From: Trichodelitschia bisporula
Taxonomy: Eukaryota; Ascomycota; Dothideomycetes; Phaeotrichales; Phaeotrichaceae
Assembly: GCA_010356995.1 (NCBI GenBank)
Contig: ML996697.1
Span: forward strand, 936,450 to 1,000,449
DNA length: 64,000 nucleotides
Direction of reading: 5' to 3'
The translations under genes were made by a program, and so were the position numbers. Every line of letters begins with the position of its first letter. Within the stretch, counting starts at the first letter, position 1. This document shows positions 1 through 11,113 of this stretch, in pieces. A model generated the notes under the pieces. It was not told the DNA's origin. It did no database searches and saw nothing but the letters and a program-made list of their open reading frames with translations.

Positions 1-16
1 GCCTTTGGGCACGTGA

Positions 17-199
17 GGGAACAGATGTGAGGACTTGGGAGTGGAACTGGTGAATGGGAAGGCCGACAGCATCGCAATCGCTACCCTTGCGAAGGCGGGC
101 CCCAGTTGTATGAACATGCGCATTCTCAGGTCATATGCCGGAATGACGGAGGGTGGTACCAGGCCCGGTAGTATTTATATTGGCCACCTGGGCCGCATA
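17..199 (+). other. Possible terminal exon at left edge, unrecognised
   Basis: An open frame of about 60 codons runs from position 17 to a TAG at 197-199. It has no ATG near its start, so it could only be the last exon of a gene entering from the left. Its composition looks protein-like, but no domain is recognised. It could equally be chance. Weak call. Confidence 0.2.
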
Positions 200-210
200 T
201 AGAGGTGACT

Positions 211-771
211 TCAAATAGTTAGTCCCATCTGAAGAGTGGCCGGATATCTCAAATGCTTACCAGGAAATAAATCCCTCGGACCAGCGAACTGCTTCCGCCA
301 CGAATCTCTCCACAGTCTCGCCGGGCGCCGGATATTTGGGCGTATAATGTGGAGCAAGGGTGTAGATGGAAAGCGTTGAAGAGATAAGAAAGCATCGTGA
401 AGCTGCAGGAGGTTTCGCTGGCGAGGACAATGTTCGGATAGAAAACAAACGAGACAAGCTTCGGCACAATGCCGAAAGCGGAAAGGACGGTTCGGCCCGT
501 ATATCACTGGCCCGCCGCCTTCTTGCAGCGCAATACAGGGATCCGCTGGTGTTTGCGTGAGGCTTCGATCGCACACTTCGACCCCATTTTTGAAGGTCGT
601 ACCCTTGCCGTCGTATTTTGGGGGAAGTTGTGGAGATGATGATGTAGTAGGCAGATGGATTGTGTGGGACCAACGGGCGACCGCGCCGCGTTGGATTGCG
701 GCGGGTATAATATTGCGGACAAGCAGTAGAGATGTTGGTAATGAGGGTCTGCCGCTCTTTCGAAGTGGCAA
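211..771 (-). CDS. Hypothetical ORF, possibly broken
   Basis: A 186-codon open frame on the minus strand. A second minus-strand frame across 257-400 has an equally protein-like tail (ending ...RWSEGFISW), so the real product, if any, may be spliced between frames or be frameshifted. No domain, signal peptide or membrane segment is recognised. It lies in the accessory left part of the window. Existence of a gene here is uncertain. Confidence 0.2.
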   Translation of the reverse strand: MPLRKSGRPSLPTSLLLVRNIIPAAIQRGAVARWSHTIHLPTTSSSPQLPPKYDGKGTTFKNGVEVCDRSLTQTPADPCIALQEGGGPVIYGPNRPFRFRHCAEACLVCFLSEHCPRQRNLLQLHDAFLSLQRFPSTPLLHIIRPNIRRPARLWRDSWRKQFAGPRDLFPGKHLRYPATLQMGLTI

Positions 772-1021
772 TTGCAGAGCCGACGAGTGTCTGGGGCCGG
801 CCGCTGCCTCAGTATATTTTGAGGAGAGTTTGAAGATGGCGAAGTTTTGTTGGTGAAGTTTTTGCTGACGATGAGAGGTTTGAGAGCTTCGAGACGGTGG
901 AATTTTGCTGACGATGCTGTATATGAGAGAGGAAGGTTACGAGGCCGGGAACCTAGCCTTCTTCTACCATATATCTTCCTCTTCTGGCAAGTACAGAGCT
1001 AACAAGACCAACAGCATTGCA

Positions 1022-1945
1022 TCACTCAAGGGAACACGAGGAGCTCATACTGTCATGGTTCTGGCCATCCACGGTGAGATGCCTCAGGCTATGATATGGT
1101 TTGGGTGGCAGCACAGTACCGAGGCGACGTATGGGGACTAGCGCAGTCATGTGACTGGAGCCAAGCCCCCACATTGCGGTTACACACCCATCCTGTATAT
1201 TACTTCTCCAACTCTTTATCATCGTCTCGAAGCAATCTATGATTTTTGCACCGCTCTTCGCTGGCACCGTGACACATACTGAAGTCAGCCCCGACCTGGA
1301 GGAATATCCAGTGGCAAACTCCGGCGAAATTGTGTTACCCTCAAGTTGCTGCTGCATGAATTGAACGGTATGATGATTTTCGTCGTTTCCGGCGTCGGAG
1401 CCCCGGGTTGCACTTCAGCCTGATCAGAATATAGAGGAGGTGGCGCCTACCGGAGCCGTCTTGGAGCTTGCGCTGAACCATAGTCCAGGGGAGAGGCTCG
1501 CAATCGTCGAGATGTAAACGACGTAATTCATGTCCGGAGTCCAGTTGTTGAACGTCTCTGCCCAGGCCGGAGGCTGTCGGCCACAGGTATACCGGTTTTG
1601 AAAGTGTGGATGGGTTGAGGCGCAGGCGGCAAGTAAGGGGTGTGAAGAACAAGACTGGAGCCCATATATGCGCACCATATAGCGTCTGACCGCCGGTAGG
1701 TCGTGCTGGTACCGGGTCCAGATGTCGGACGTTGTGTGTCGCAACTGTCGGCATACCCAATGTCGGGATACCCGAAAGGCAGGCTTGGCACGGCGAACAT
1801 CGAATTTGGTCAAGACGAATGGCCATCGATGGAAATCCACAAGCCCACAAACCTGCATTCCCCGCCAGCAACCGGCCAACGAGACCGAAGGACGGAGCGA
1901 CACGAGGCACCCGAACCCCCAGTCGAAACTCCAGTCATCGAGCAA
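1022..1945 (-). other. Coding-like fragments beside the palindrome
   Basis: Two minus-strand open frames lie in series. 1424-1945 (173 codons) has a protein-like tail including the tract ETFNNWTPDMNYVVY. 1022-1357 (111 codons) starts at a true ATG at 1357. Between them a third frame is also protein-like, so these may be exons or frameshifted parts of one gene. The first 60 or so codons of the 1424-1945 frame come from the left arm of the inverted repeat (1745-2157), so this reading may be a chimera made when the repeat arose. No family is recognised. Confidence 0.25.
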
Positions 1946-2624
1946 GACTCACCCCGTGAGAGGGAGTTGGACGAGCCGCGCGAGCCGAGTCCTGCATCAG
2001 AGCATCACGACGAGCCCATTGAGCTGCGCGAGCCAACCGAGCCAAATACGCCAACCGAGCCAGATCAGCCAAACGAGCCGCACGAGCCTGGCCCCACGGA
2101 GGATGAAAGCCGAACTCGAAACACCAGGGACTGCACCTTAAGTGTAATCCACGTTGCACTGCCGATGATCGAAAACGAAGCGCAATACCCAGAGACAGAG
2201 ATCCTGGAGTCGCAACGTGGATTACACTTAAGGTGCGGTCCCTGGTGTTTCGAGTTCGGCTTTCATCCTCCGTGGGGCCAGGCTCGTGCGGCTCGTTTGG
2301 CTGATCTGGCTCGGTTGGCGTATTTGGCTCGGTTGGCTCGCGCAGCTCAATGGGCTCGTCGTGATGCTCTGATGCAGGACTCGGCTCGCGCGGCTCGTCC
2401 AACTCCCTCTCACGGGGTGAGTCTTGCTCGATGACTGGAGTTTCGACTGGGGGTTCGGGTGCCTCGTGTCGCTCCGTCCTTCGGTCTCGTTGGCCGGTTG
2501 CTGGCGGGGAATGCAGGTTTGTGGGCTTGTGGATTTCCATCGATGGCCATTCGTCTTGACCAAATTCGATGTTCGCCGTGCCAAGCCTGCCTTTCGGGTA
2601 TCCCGACATTGGGTATGCCGACAG
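1745..2624. repeat. 413-bp near-perfect inverted repeat (palindrome)
   Basis: Left arm 1745-2157 and right arm 2212-2624 are reverse complements with no length difference (paired positions always sum to 4369), around a 54-bp spacer (2158-2211). The only difference I found is position 2132 (T) against 2237 (G), where C would pair. Pairing stops abruptly at both ends. I see no target-site duplication. Each arm, read inward, encodes the same Glu/Pro-rich stretch with units such as EPTEPNTPTEPDQPNEP, so open frames occur on both strands (1703-2434 plus; 1935-2609 minus). A transcript across both arms would fold into a long double-stranded hairpin. Whether the arms are a duplicated exon, a foldback element or an assembly error cannot be settled here. 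Confidence 0.95.
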
Positions 2625-3607
2625 AAAATGAGGAAAGAGGTTTGTGGGTCGCTTGTGGATTAAGCCGCAGGTTGCAACGCTGGAGAGGGTGAGTTTGTTT
2701 AGAGACTGAGGATGAAGAAAAAGATTTAGGGGGGGCTAGTGAATTGAAGTGGCCAAGCCTTTGTGTCAAAGTGCCGTGGTCTTGCGGCCAAGAAGGAAAA
2801 GCCCCTCGCCCAGTGTATGGGAGTTTTACCGGCCGCGGCCTCCATCAAGAAGGAGACTGAAACTTGAGGTTGCAACCATACATGCTTAGGCTGAGAGGTT
2901 CAGCAAAAGAGGGCTGGTCCCGGTGAGTATAAGGCATTCCTGACACTGAGCGCAGGTCAGCAGAGACAATATACTGTGGAGGTACGGCAGACTTGCGAGG
3001 ATTTGATATATCCGATAAATGAGTCGAATCGGAGTGCCTGGCGGAACATCCCTTATATAGGATCGATTCCATTGTTCGGCTGTTTGAGGCATCGAAGCAA
3101 ACGGAAAAGATAGGTCATTCAATCTTGCCGACAAGAGCAATCAGAGTTATCAGACTTCCTGTGTCACAGAACCCTCTGGTGAATGCCAGAAGCTCACGAG
3201 CCTACGTAGTCCGCAGGAGCCATCTGGGTCCAGGCATGACTTCCGGGCCTAGCCCCAGTCCTACCCAGGGCACTTGCCTCAAAGACGGAGACTGGTATAT
3301 GTACAATAGTAGATTTCTTTTTTCACGTCGCGCTTTGATCATGATGGAGATGGTTGTCTACGCTTGAACAGCTCGCTAAACGCCTTCGCTGAACTGATTA
3401 CCCGCCAAACCGACTACCCGTTCAACATGTTACCCGTTTAACAGGTTACCCGCGAAACTGGGTTTTCACAAAGGCCATCGCCACCCACAAATCACAAAGT
3501 ACACTGCAGAAGTAAACGGCCCCGCCTTTCCGGCCGGATCAGACACCACTGCGTCTCCCTCAAAGATCCCAGTGGAATCATTGTCACCCACTTCCGCATA
3601 ACCATCT
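2625..3607. other. No convincing gene
   Basis: Minus-strand open frames at 2845-3072 (75 codons) and 2886-3140 (84 codons) overlap in different frames and match nothing I recognise. 3380-3450 carries a short run of related pieces (ACCCGCC / ACCCGTT / ACCCGCG). Otherwise I see nothing. Confidence 0.4.
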
Positions 3608-4738
3608 TCACTCGAGCTTGACAATGACCCGCTCGGCAATGACGAGCTCTCTCCCTGCCGAGACGGACTGATTAGTCTGATAATAGACGGTATCGGTGGT
3701 ACGGTCGCAATCGGCATGTTTAGAGGCGGTTCGAGCGGGTACGGCTCCGGTGTGACATGGTCCGAATGGCATATTTACGGAGGTCCAAGGGTTATTTAAA
3801 CTGGTCTGAGACGGGGCGTTCAAAGGCGGTGCGGTCTGTGCGGGGCAGACTGAGGTCCGAAGTGGTGCATTCTCAGGCGGTGCGTTCAGATGCGGCCCGG
3901 TCTCGCGCCGTCTGAGTTGCTGAATTGCGGGGTTCAAGGGCCTATGAGGGGTTAATATGATTTGAAACCAGGGACTACGAGGGCTATGTAGAAACATGAA
4001 AAGGGAGTCTAAAAGGCTTACAGTCCCAACCCAAAGAAATTTCCCTGCCTGGACGGCGTAACCGGGGCTGGCCGGACCGGGGCTAGCCGTATAGGACGAA
4101 AGTTCATCTCAGACCCACGCATGGCGGCAGCTTCGGCGAAGGGGGGTTGGCCGGCGGCGTTGGTAGGTAGTACCGGCAGTGGTATGAGGGGTGCCGGTAA
4201 TAGTAGCAGGAAGAGTTTGCGCTTCTTCTACTTCACGTGAGTACCTATATGATATTTGACGGATTGAGCATTGGTACCCTGGGGTTCTCTATTAATGGTA
4301 CTCCTGCGAACCCCCCCCGCGGAACGAAGCCGTAAGACGTCTGGACCGGCGCGGAGCCGTAAGGTGTCTGGGCCGGTACGGGTGGAATAAGCTTCTGGAT
4401 AGCCACGACGACGCGAAGGCGCCCCAGCAGCCATGAATTCATCCGAACCCACGGCGACGCCATGCGCCCAATCACCACCTCCAATCGCTCGGAAGGCCGC
4501 CAGGAAATCGTGCCCATCGTCTATGGGGTTCATGCGGCACTTTGACCCGATCGAGCTCGAGGATCAGAATGTCGGGTTGCGACCGCAAGAACATCAAGTC
4601 ACCTGCGGTTTGACACCATCTCGTGAGCGCCATGTTCCAGTCCTAAGCGCACTCGATTCTCTGGAACGCCAGCGTATGCGTATCGATGATGCGCCTGGTG
4701 TGGAAAAGGACACACAACCGGCAGCGTAAGCAAAAGCT
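3608..4738 (-). pseudogene. Diverged upstream paralogue (copy A) of the 5.4-6.7 kb gene
   Basis: It shares exon order with the neighbour at 5434-6723. The last exon is 3608-3983 (both start with a PWFQIIL/AWFQIIL-type motif), the middle exon is 4022-4227 (begins KKRKL in both), and introns sit at 3984-4021 and 4228-4301 at matching places. The first exon matches the neighbour through GRLRVVV (GRIRVVV in copy B) and two YGS repeat remnants. Further upstream the matching frame is interrupted by a TAG (rc of about 4650), and homology then jumps frame after roughly 110 extra bases. It is either a pseudogene or a shortened gene starting at ATG 4517 (about 265 residues). The C-terminal part has diverged strongly but remains open, so selection may have continued for a while. 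Function unknown. Confidence 0.55.
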
Positions 4739-5433
4739 GAGTGAAAAGACGATTCAACTCACTGGGTCAGGGGAACCACGCGACTAAGTATGAGGCTCCA
4801 CCGAGGCCTCCTTCTCAGCTGTCGGTGATGAGGTATGGCAGCACCTAGACACGTACAAAGCATAGGGTGAATTGAGGCATTGATTGGAAGACGAGGAAAG
4901 GAAAAGAAGAGTCAGAAGACTCTGCTGCTTGATACAGGATATGGCCGGTCCTCCGTAGCTCCTTCCTTCACTTGACTTGTCACGTTATTTAGGTTGCAAT
5001 GCTCCTTCCATACAAACGATACGGTCATGTGGCCTTGACTGCCTTGATGCCTTACACTTGACCCACGCCCACATCAGGTGTACACCGGGCCTTGCCTCCT
5101 ACCATACATTGGTAGGCTCTTGCTAAGATATTCAAATGAGCCTTCTCTATGAGTCAATGCGTGAGGCATTCTTGCTCTAACCTGTGAGCGTTATCACTGA
5201 GAACACACAGCATGAAGAGAATGTGAATTCGATTGTACAGGTGAAGTGTGAGAGTGATCTCAGAAATCTATGGTGTGTGCGAGTGGCCTGTGCGCAGAGT
5301 CGCGTCATGTGTGGCACAGCTGCTGAGGCAGTGCGCAATCACGTGACTCATCAAGCTCAGTATCCTCCACACAACTGAGGAACCACACTCATGGAGTGTC
5401 GGTTGACATAACCCCCTATGTTCCTTCCCTACA
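4739..5433. other. Spacer between the tandem paralogues
   Basis: About 700 bp between the two related genes. A small plus-strand open frame (5184-5378, 64 codons) has no recognisable feature. It contains the presumed promoter of copy A. Nothing else seen. Confidence 0.4.
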
Positions 5434-6723
5434 TCAGGAGCTCGGCTCTTCACTCGAGCTCGGCTTTTGTGCGATGTGCTCAGGATGCTCCCGATGGGAC
5501 GGAGTGATCGGTCTGGTAATACGCGGTACCGGTATAGTCTGAACCGGCCTGCTCAGAAGCGACTCACGCGGGAGCACCCCGGGCGGAGGTGGTCCGAATG
5601 GCCCGTCTCCGGCCATTAAAAGCCAATTCGAAGTTGTCTTAGGCTGTACGTTTTGCACCGGCTCGAGCTGGAATGTCTCGGTCTCAAGCGGTCCAGGATG
5701 CAAGTTTGTGGGCTTCAAAGGACTACGAGGACTTAATATGATTTGAAACCAAGCACCATGAGGGCTATATTGGAACACGAAAAGAGAGTCTCAAAAGCTT
5801 ACAGGTCCAACCCAAACAAATCCTCGTCGCTGAACAACCCGGCCGGTGCTGTCGCTGTGAGACTAGAGTTCCTCTCAGACCCACGTTGTGCGGCAGCTTC
5901 GGCTAAGGCGGGCTGGCTGGTGGTACCGGTTGGTGGTACTGGTAGTGCTAGTTGGGGTGCCTGCTGTGGTGTTGGGGAGAGCTTGCGCTTTTTCTACTTT
6001 GCGTTAGTATCTGTGGGATATATTAGGATCGAGCATACACTCATTAGGGCTCTCCATTACTCCTGCGACCCTGCTCTGCGGGCCGGACCCGTATGACCTC
6101 GGGAACGGATTGGAGCCGTAAGTCATCTGGGGCGGAGCGGAGCCAAAATGCGTCGTAGACGGAACCGGACCGAAAGCCATCTGTGACAGGGCGGAGCCGC
6201 GAGACAGATGGGACGGAGGAAAGCCGCAAGACAGATGGGACGGAGCAGAGCCACGAGATATCTGTGACGGAGCAGAGCCGCGAGACATCTGTAACGGAGC
6301 AGAGCCGCGAGACATCTGTGACGGCTCGCGCACATCAGGCTCCAGGACAGATACGACGACGCGAATGCGCCCCAGCGTCCATGCCTTCGTTTGAATCCAC
6401 TGCCGCGCCATATCCCAGTGCGCAGCGCTCGCGATTCTCTGAAGTCCCTCCGTATGGGCATAAACGAAGCACTCCACAGTGGTAAAATCCCGTGTGTCCA
6501 TTATGATGCCGACCCCGTAGTTTATCACGGCGTACAGGTACGCGTAGTTCAGTAGATATCCGGAACTTTGATCTAGCAGGCGCAGGTCGACGCGGCCTTT
6601 GCGTACAAAGACGATTTCAGTCTCACTACTGCCGGAGATTGGGAAGGACTGAAAATCTGTGCCGGTGGGCGCCCTGGTGCAGGGCAGGTTGAAGATCGTG
6701 GAAGGAATAGGTTGCTGCGCCAT
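5434..6723 (-). CDS. Orphan three-exon protein with 9-residue repeats and KKRK motif (copy B)
   Basis: Unrecognised protein of 394 residues. Model: exon 1 6061-6723 from ATG 6723, exon 2 5803-5993, exon 3 5434-5764. Introns are 67 nt (GTAATG...TAG, with an ACTAAC branch site) and 38 nt (GTAAGC...TAG), and all phases join. Residues 1-135 are a compact, globular-looking part containing FVRKGRVDLRLLDQ and GRIRVVV. Residues 136-214 are about nine copies of a 9-residue unit (consensus QMSRGSAPS). Exon 2 opens with the basic run KKRKL, a possible nuclear signal, and ends FSDEDLFGLDL. The C-terminal third is Pro-rich. There is no signal peptide or membrane segment. A diverged copy with the same exon plan lies 0.7 kb downstream (3608-4738), which supports the splice model. 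Role unknown; the repeat and basic motif suggest, but do not prove, a regulatory nuclear protein. Confidence 0.6.
6082..6318. repeat. 27-bp coding minisatellite
   Basis: In-frame tandem repeat of a 27-bp unit (nine residues, QMSRGSAPS-like) within the first exon of the 5434-6723 gene. Five units between about 6180 and 6318 are close copies; the outer four are degenerate. Such arrays change length easily between strains. Confidence 0.8.
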
Positions 6724-8099
6724 CGTGCTTGGAGAAGCCTGTGCTCTGGCAAATGTGGGAGCAGGCCGTGGACCGGTTGTGATGTGCGCGGACAGCGGCG
6801 TCTGGGGGTGTTAGTGACTGACTTAAACCTCATTCTTCCTGGAGACGTGGAACAAGACTCCTCCTGGAGAGGAGGGAAACTCATTTTCTCTTGGGGACGG
6901 GGAACAAAATATGTGATGGAGATATGGGAACAAGCTTCCTCATAGAAATGAGGCAATGAATATCTTCCGGGAGGTGAAGGCTGAACGCCTGTCGGTATAC
7001 GTACCCCTCGGAAGATATTGCGACGGCCGTCCAACGATATTGCTGGGAGCAGCGCAAGCAGAGGAGACAGGCTTAATCTTTGTTGGTAAGGGAGATTGCA
7101 CCAAGAGCCTAACCCAGGACTGTTCCATGCATGAGGGCCTGTAGAGTCAGTTTGGAAATTTTTGGGTTGAGCTTGCCACATGCAACAGGCTACGGTGTAA
7201 GCAGAAGACTCAGGTAAGGACAAACGGAGGAGGAGGGAAAGAGACGCTCAAGACCAAATATTTGATACCCGTATCCTCCTGTGCTCCTTCCGTTCTCTCA
7301 TGCACACATTATACTATGTCCAGCCTATTACTTCCGGACATAACAATGCTCCTACCTTGTCACAGATGGAGCACTCTACAGTCCCGGGGCATTCCTTAGA
7401 AGGGGCTCGGTAGACTTTGGGTTTCTTGTAGCCTCAGGACGAATGAAGAAGTATGCGGTTTGGTCTTTTTGATAGAGAAGAGTGGTGCAAATATGAGGTT
7501 TCGGGTCGTCGGCAGGTGAGAACGCTCATGAAACTTCCGCGAAGAATACCTGAATACCATGAGGCCGTACCTTCGGTTAGAGGTGAGCTCAGAAACACCA
7601 TGAAGCTCACATGCTGTGAGTGTAACGCACAGTTGCTCATTGCCGGCCATGACGAGCATCTATATTTTTTTGAACAGAGCTTTGTGTGCAATAGCCTTCG
7701 TGACCTGAGGTGTGTTGCTTTGGATGGGAGACGTGTAAACAGGTACAGAGTAAAAGCCTTGAAAAGGACAGAGAACAAGCAAAGGGAGCTGCGGAGGCGG
7801 TCGACTCAATAGTTCTACAACGTTGGGCTTGTGAAGTTTTCTCTTGATGGGTGCATCATGTTCGGGATCTCCATGTCGGGGTCTCCGGGTCTGGGCCCTT
7901 TCCTAAGGTCCAATACTCATACCCAATACTGACGTCATGAGAGCTGGAGCAGACGATCATCCAGTTATCAGATTTCACGGGCAACCAGCAGCTTACGTGC
8001 ACTCAGAATGTTAATAGTGTTTCATTGATGCCTTGTTTATTCCAATGTACAAGATACAATCGCCTCGGTCGCGGTGGAACCTCAGCCGCATTGGAAGTC
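6724..8099. other. Intergenic, one doubtful ORF
   Basis: Upstream region of copy B. A plus-strand ORF at 7453-7812 starts at an ATG and encodes 119 basic residues with a CCEC motif, but a minus-strand frame of similar length overlaps it and neither resembles a known family. Nothing else seen. Confidence 0.35.
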
Positions 8100-9600
8100 T
8101 GTGCTGCAGTGACAGCCGCAGAGACAAGGTCATGAGCTTGGATTTCTTCTTGATTGGTGACTGCTCGTCGTATAGCTGCTCCTCAGGAACCTTCTCACTG
8201 GATATATACCCTCGACACCAACTTGACTGATTGCTTCAGAAGCGGCGTTGACGGCTTCCTGATCGTCGATGAGGTCCTGCCTCCATCCCGCCGAGCACCT
8301 TCTGGATGGCACGCCGAGCCGCAGCCGCCAGAGTCGCATGAGGACGAGGGACTCTGTAATGTTTGGCGGATAAAGCTTTCAGCGAAATATAGAATCCTAA
8401 GGCCGTTCAGGAAGTCATGCCACCAACAACACCCACGAGGCCATTTGTCGACATGATAGTTCATACCATAGGAGCAGCCGGAGCTGTCGTCCTGGGCGGC
8501 GTTGGCGGCGGTGATGGGAATGCGTCCTCCATCACAATGTCTCCCGCGCTGACTGGCTTCTGAACCGGCGGCTGAGTCGTAGCCTTGGACCAGAGGAGGA
8601 CATTTGAGCCAGGCGCGTCGATCATCTCCAGCTCGGGCGAAGCTGGAGCGAGGACGGCCTGATCCCGAATATAATACTTAGGGCCACGGGTATGTGTATA
8701 TATGTAGCGTATGAGACTGCATCTCCGTTAGCGTCTGTGCCGGTGAGGATGGAGCGGTGTTGGAACTTACTTGTGCACGAGCGCGCTTCGCTCAGGAGTA
8801 TAGAGAATGAAGAATAGCCCCGCAAATGGTCACACCTTCCATGGGTAGAAGGATGCTGCCGTTGTTGGCCTCGAGTTCGATTGCCGCGTGGGTGTATACA
8901 AGCTTGATGAGGTCCTCGAACACCTCGTAATGGCCAGCCGGGCGAGTAAAGAATTATCTCGTTCTGGCGCTGCAATGAAGTCTCTACGTTATGAGACCTC
9001 AGTAAGTATATAGGCTTCAGTCCCTTCAAACCACCCCGACAATGATTTGTGTTTGTCGGCGTAGAAAGTTTGGACAGAGGCAGAGCCCGTTCGCGAGAGT
9101 GAACTCGAGTATATATGCATGCCACCGTATAGGCTTTCTCAAAAGGCTTTATACTGTTCGCAGTTGTGGCTTCCAGATCAGTGGCGGGGACAGGATCCGG
9201 TCTAACCCTCAATAGAGGATGCTTTGCAGGTTGGCGGATTTTGAGGGACTTGTTCAGTGGAGTGTTGTGCACTCTTTTGTGAGGACGTGGTGGAAGATGG
9301 ATTGTGCCAGCACTGCAATATGGGTACAACTGTTGCAGCGGTTTGGTCTCTCACCGAGTGCCATGGTCGACGATGCGTAGATTGTTCTTGATGCCGGAAG
9401 ACGCACCCGCCCACGCCAGTGGCATGGCAAGGCGAGCGACGATACACGGCCGTACCGCGCATATATATGGTGTATGGCTAAGCATTCGTTAGCGTCTTCA
9501 CCGGTGAGCATTAAGCAAAGTCGGAACCTACCGGTATAATAACCGCGCTGTCCGACGGCGCGCTAGGCCATGAGGTAGTTGGCGCTACGGATCAGGTGAA
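8100..9600 (-). pseudogene. Decayed copies of a short orphan gene family
   Basis: Several minus-strand protein-like fragments in shifting frames. One is 8130-8339 (contains QDLIDDQEAVNAASEAI). Another lies around 8820-8990, where after a one-base frame change the reading EVFEDLIKLVYTHAAIELE appears. A third pair carries a related segment: LTGTDANGDA near 8720-8745 and LTGEDANECLA near 9470-9510. These last two stretches match each other base by base over about 54 nt (8717-8770 and 9478-9531), including flanking TATATA-rich sequence, so they are duplicates. No single frame gives an intact protein, so I treat the block as broken tandem copies related to the genes at 9752-11113. Function unknown. 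Confidence 0.4.
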
Positions 9601-9751
9601 GCCAACCACATTTTCTCGAGGACAGCTATGATATTTTTGCCCCGCCCATGGGCCGATGTAACCCAGGATCAAGGTCAATTCGAGCCGAGTGCAAAAAGAC
9701 CCTACTGAGAATGGCAAAGATGATGGGCAGGCAGCGGCGCGATGTATCGCT

Positions 9752-10300
9752 TCATTCGCCCCGGCATTCCTGATAGTGGGGAAATTCTTGATTTCGGCCG
9801 TGGAAGGCGAAGTATACAGTGCGAGCCGAGAGAAATTGATGAAGTTTGCAATAAGGAGCCATTGTGTTCGCCGCTCGTATATAGCCTCCAGTTCTCACAG
9901 CATACGTGCACTCCACCGGCCGAGATAACCAGCTCAAGAACCCAAACCCAGCAGCCGCAATCACCCAACATCCGAAAGAGATTGTTCGCAGCCGCAATCG
10001 AATCCGATCTTGGTAGCTTTTGTTTGCTTCCTTGGCCTGTTGCTCCGGCTTCGTGCTCACGATTGCTGAAGAGATTTTGGAGCTTGGGGGAGACAAGGTA
10101 CGTCTGGACTCCACCAGCCTAGATCTTAAGATGATAAGCGTGCGGCTAGGGGCTGTTAGCATACCTCCGACGTTGTCATTCGTTAGGGTGACTTGCCGTA
10201 TATATAATTAGACCCGAAGCCTAGTGATCTTACTATGATCAGGATCATAGAAGCCAGTAAAGACTGAAACGTCCTCTTCAACGATCCCATCGTCAGCCAT
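9752..10300 (-). CDS. Small predicted single-pass membrane protein
   Basis: Two-exon model giving 168 residues. Exon 1 is 10234-10300 (ATG 10300, MADDGIVEED...), intron 10192-10233 (42 nt, GTAAGA...CAAG with a CTAAT branch site) removes a TAA, and exon 2 is 9752-10191. One hydrophobic segment, about residues 93-111 (FGCWVIAAAGFGFLSWL), follows a basic stretch rich in Arg/Lys, consistent with a single transmembrane span with a cytosolic N-terminus. No signal peptide and no known domain. DNA around its second exon start (10140-10200) resembles 11150-11215 next to the following gene, which points to duplication. An unspliced alternative would start at ATG 10162 (136 residues). Function unknown. 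Confidence 0.5.
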
Positions 10301-10346
10301 TTCGGCGAGCACCTATATGACGGCAAGCCCGTGAATTGAATGTCCA

Positions 10347-11113
10347 TCAAGGCCAGAAATAATTCATGAGAATGAGGCCGTCAGAGAACCCGGCCGGCAG
10401 GCTTAGCGTCATATATCCGGTATCCACGGAAGAGGCAGGCAGTGAGGAGTTTTTGAAGATGGTGCCGCCCACAGATGAGGTCGTTCCGCAAATCCGCGCA
10501 GCCTTCGCTTCGGGCGCCTCTGGCTCTATATAACTGGGGTTTTCTTGATGGCCGGCTTCTCCGACGCAAGCTTGCGCGGAAAGCCGGGGTTGAGCCGAAT
10601 GTGGACGCTGAAGCCGAACGGCCGTGGATGCAGAGTCCGAAGGGGACGTGGATGCGGTAGCGGGATTTGAGGTGGACGGGGCGCCGAGGGCCAATTCGTA
10701 ACCTGGGCTCAAGATGAAGGTGAGGTTGTGTGGGACGTATAAAGGCGTCTTCTCCGGGGTATGAGAAGCTCCGCCGCTCCGGACATCAGTGGAGGGTGGG
10801 AATAGCTTGACTTTCCGGATATACCCCTCCATTGCGATGTCGGTGCAGCGTGTTGAAGGAAGTATAGCGGGTGTTAGGCGTTGTGCTATCGATATCGTAA
10901 GGGTATAGGAAGTATAGTCCTGCCGCATTCATTAGTTGAGAACATCGAAGGAAGCACCCGTATTCTTACCTGCCGAGGAGGCGGGAGAAGCATCTTGGGC
11001 GACTCAAAGGACCAGTCCATTGCATTTGGGTCGGTCGTACTGCTAGCGGAGTTGCGGCTCCTCCGTACTCCCCCGGCAAATATATACCCATCCACGAGGG
11101 AGTTGCGGGCCAT
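10347..11113 (-). CDS. Hypothetical two-exon protein
   Basis: Model: exon 1 10970-11113 (ATG 11113, MARNSLVDGYIFAGG...), intron 10920-10969 (50 nt, GTAAGA...GCAG with CTAAT branch site), exon 2 10347-10919; 238 residues. The middle is Ser/Ala/Pro-rich and probably disordered; the end (...GLILMNYFWP) is hydrophobic. The frame stays open upstream of the chosen ATG except for one TGA, and that upstream stretch (DVGDLLTAAS) resembles NVGGMLTAPS in the neighbouring 9752-10300 protein. The gene may therefore be a 5'-truncated or nonsense-broken relative. No domain recognised. Confidence 0.45.

Noticed and set aside
1745-2624. Palindrome as a DNA transposon with terminal inverted repeats
   Set aside because: The spacer is only 54 bp, no transposase and no target-site duplication; a foldback or duplication event fits better.
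8717-8770. GTAAGTTCC...GCTAACGGAGATGCAG read as an intron (also 9478-9531)
   Set aside because: Both stretches translate openly into related peptides (LTGTDAN, LTGEDAN), so they are more likely coding duplicates; kept only as evidence of duplication.
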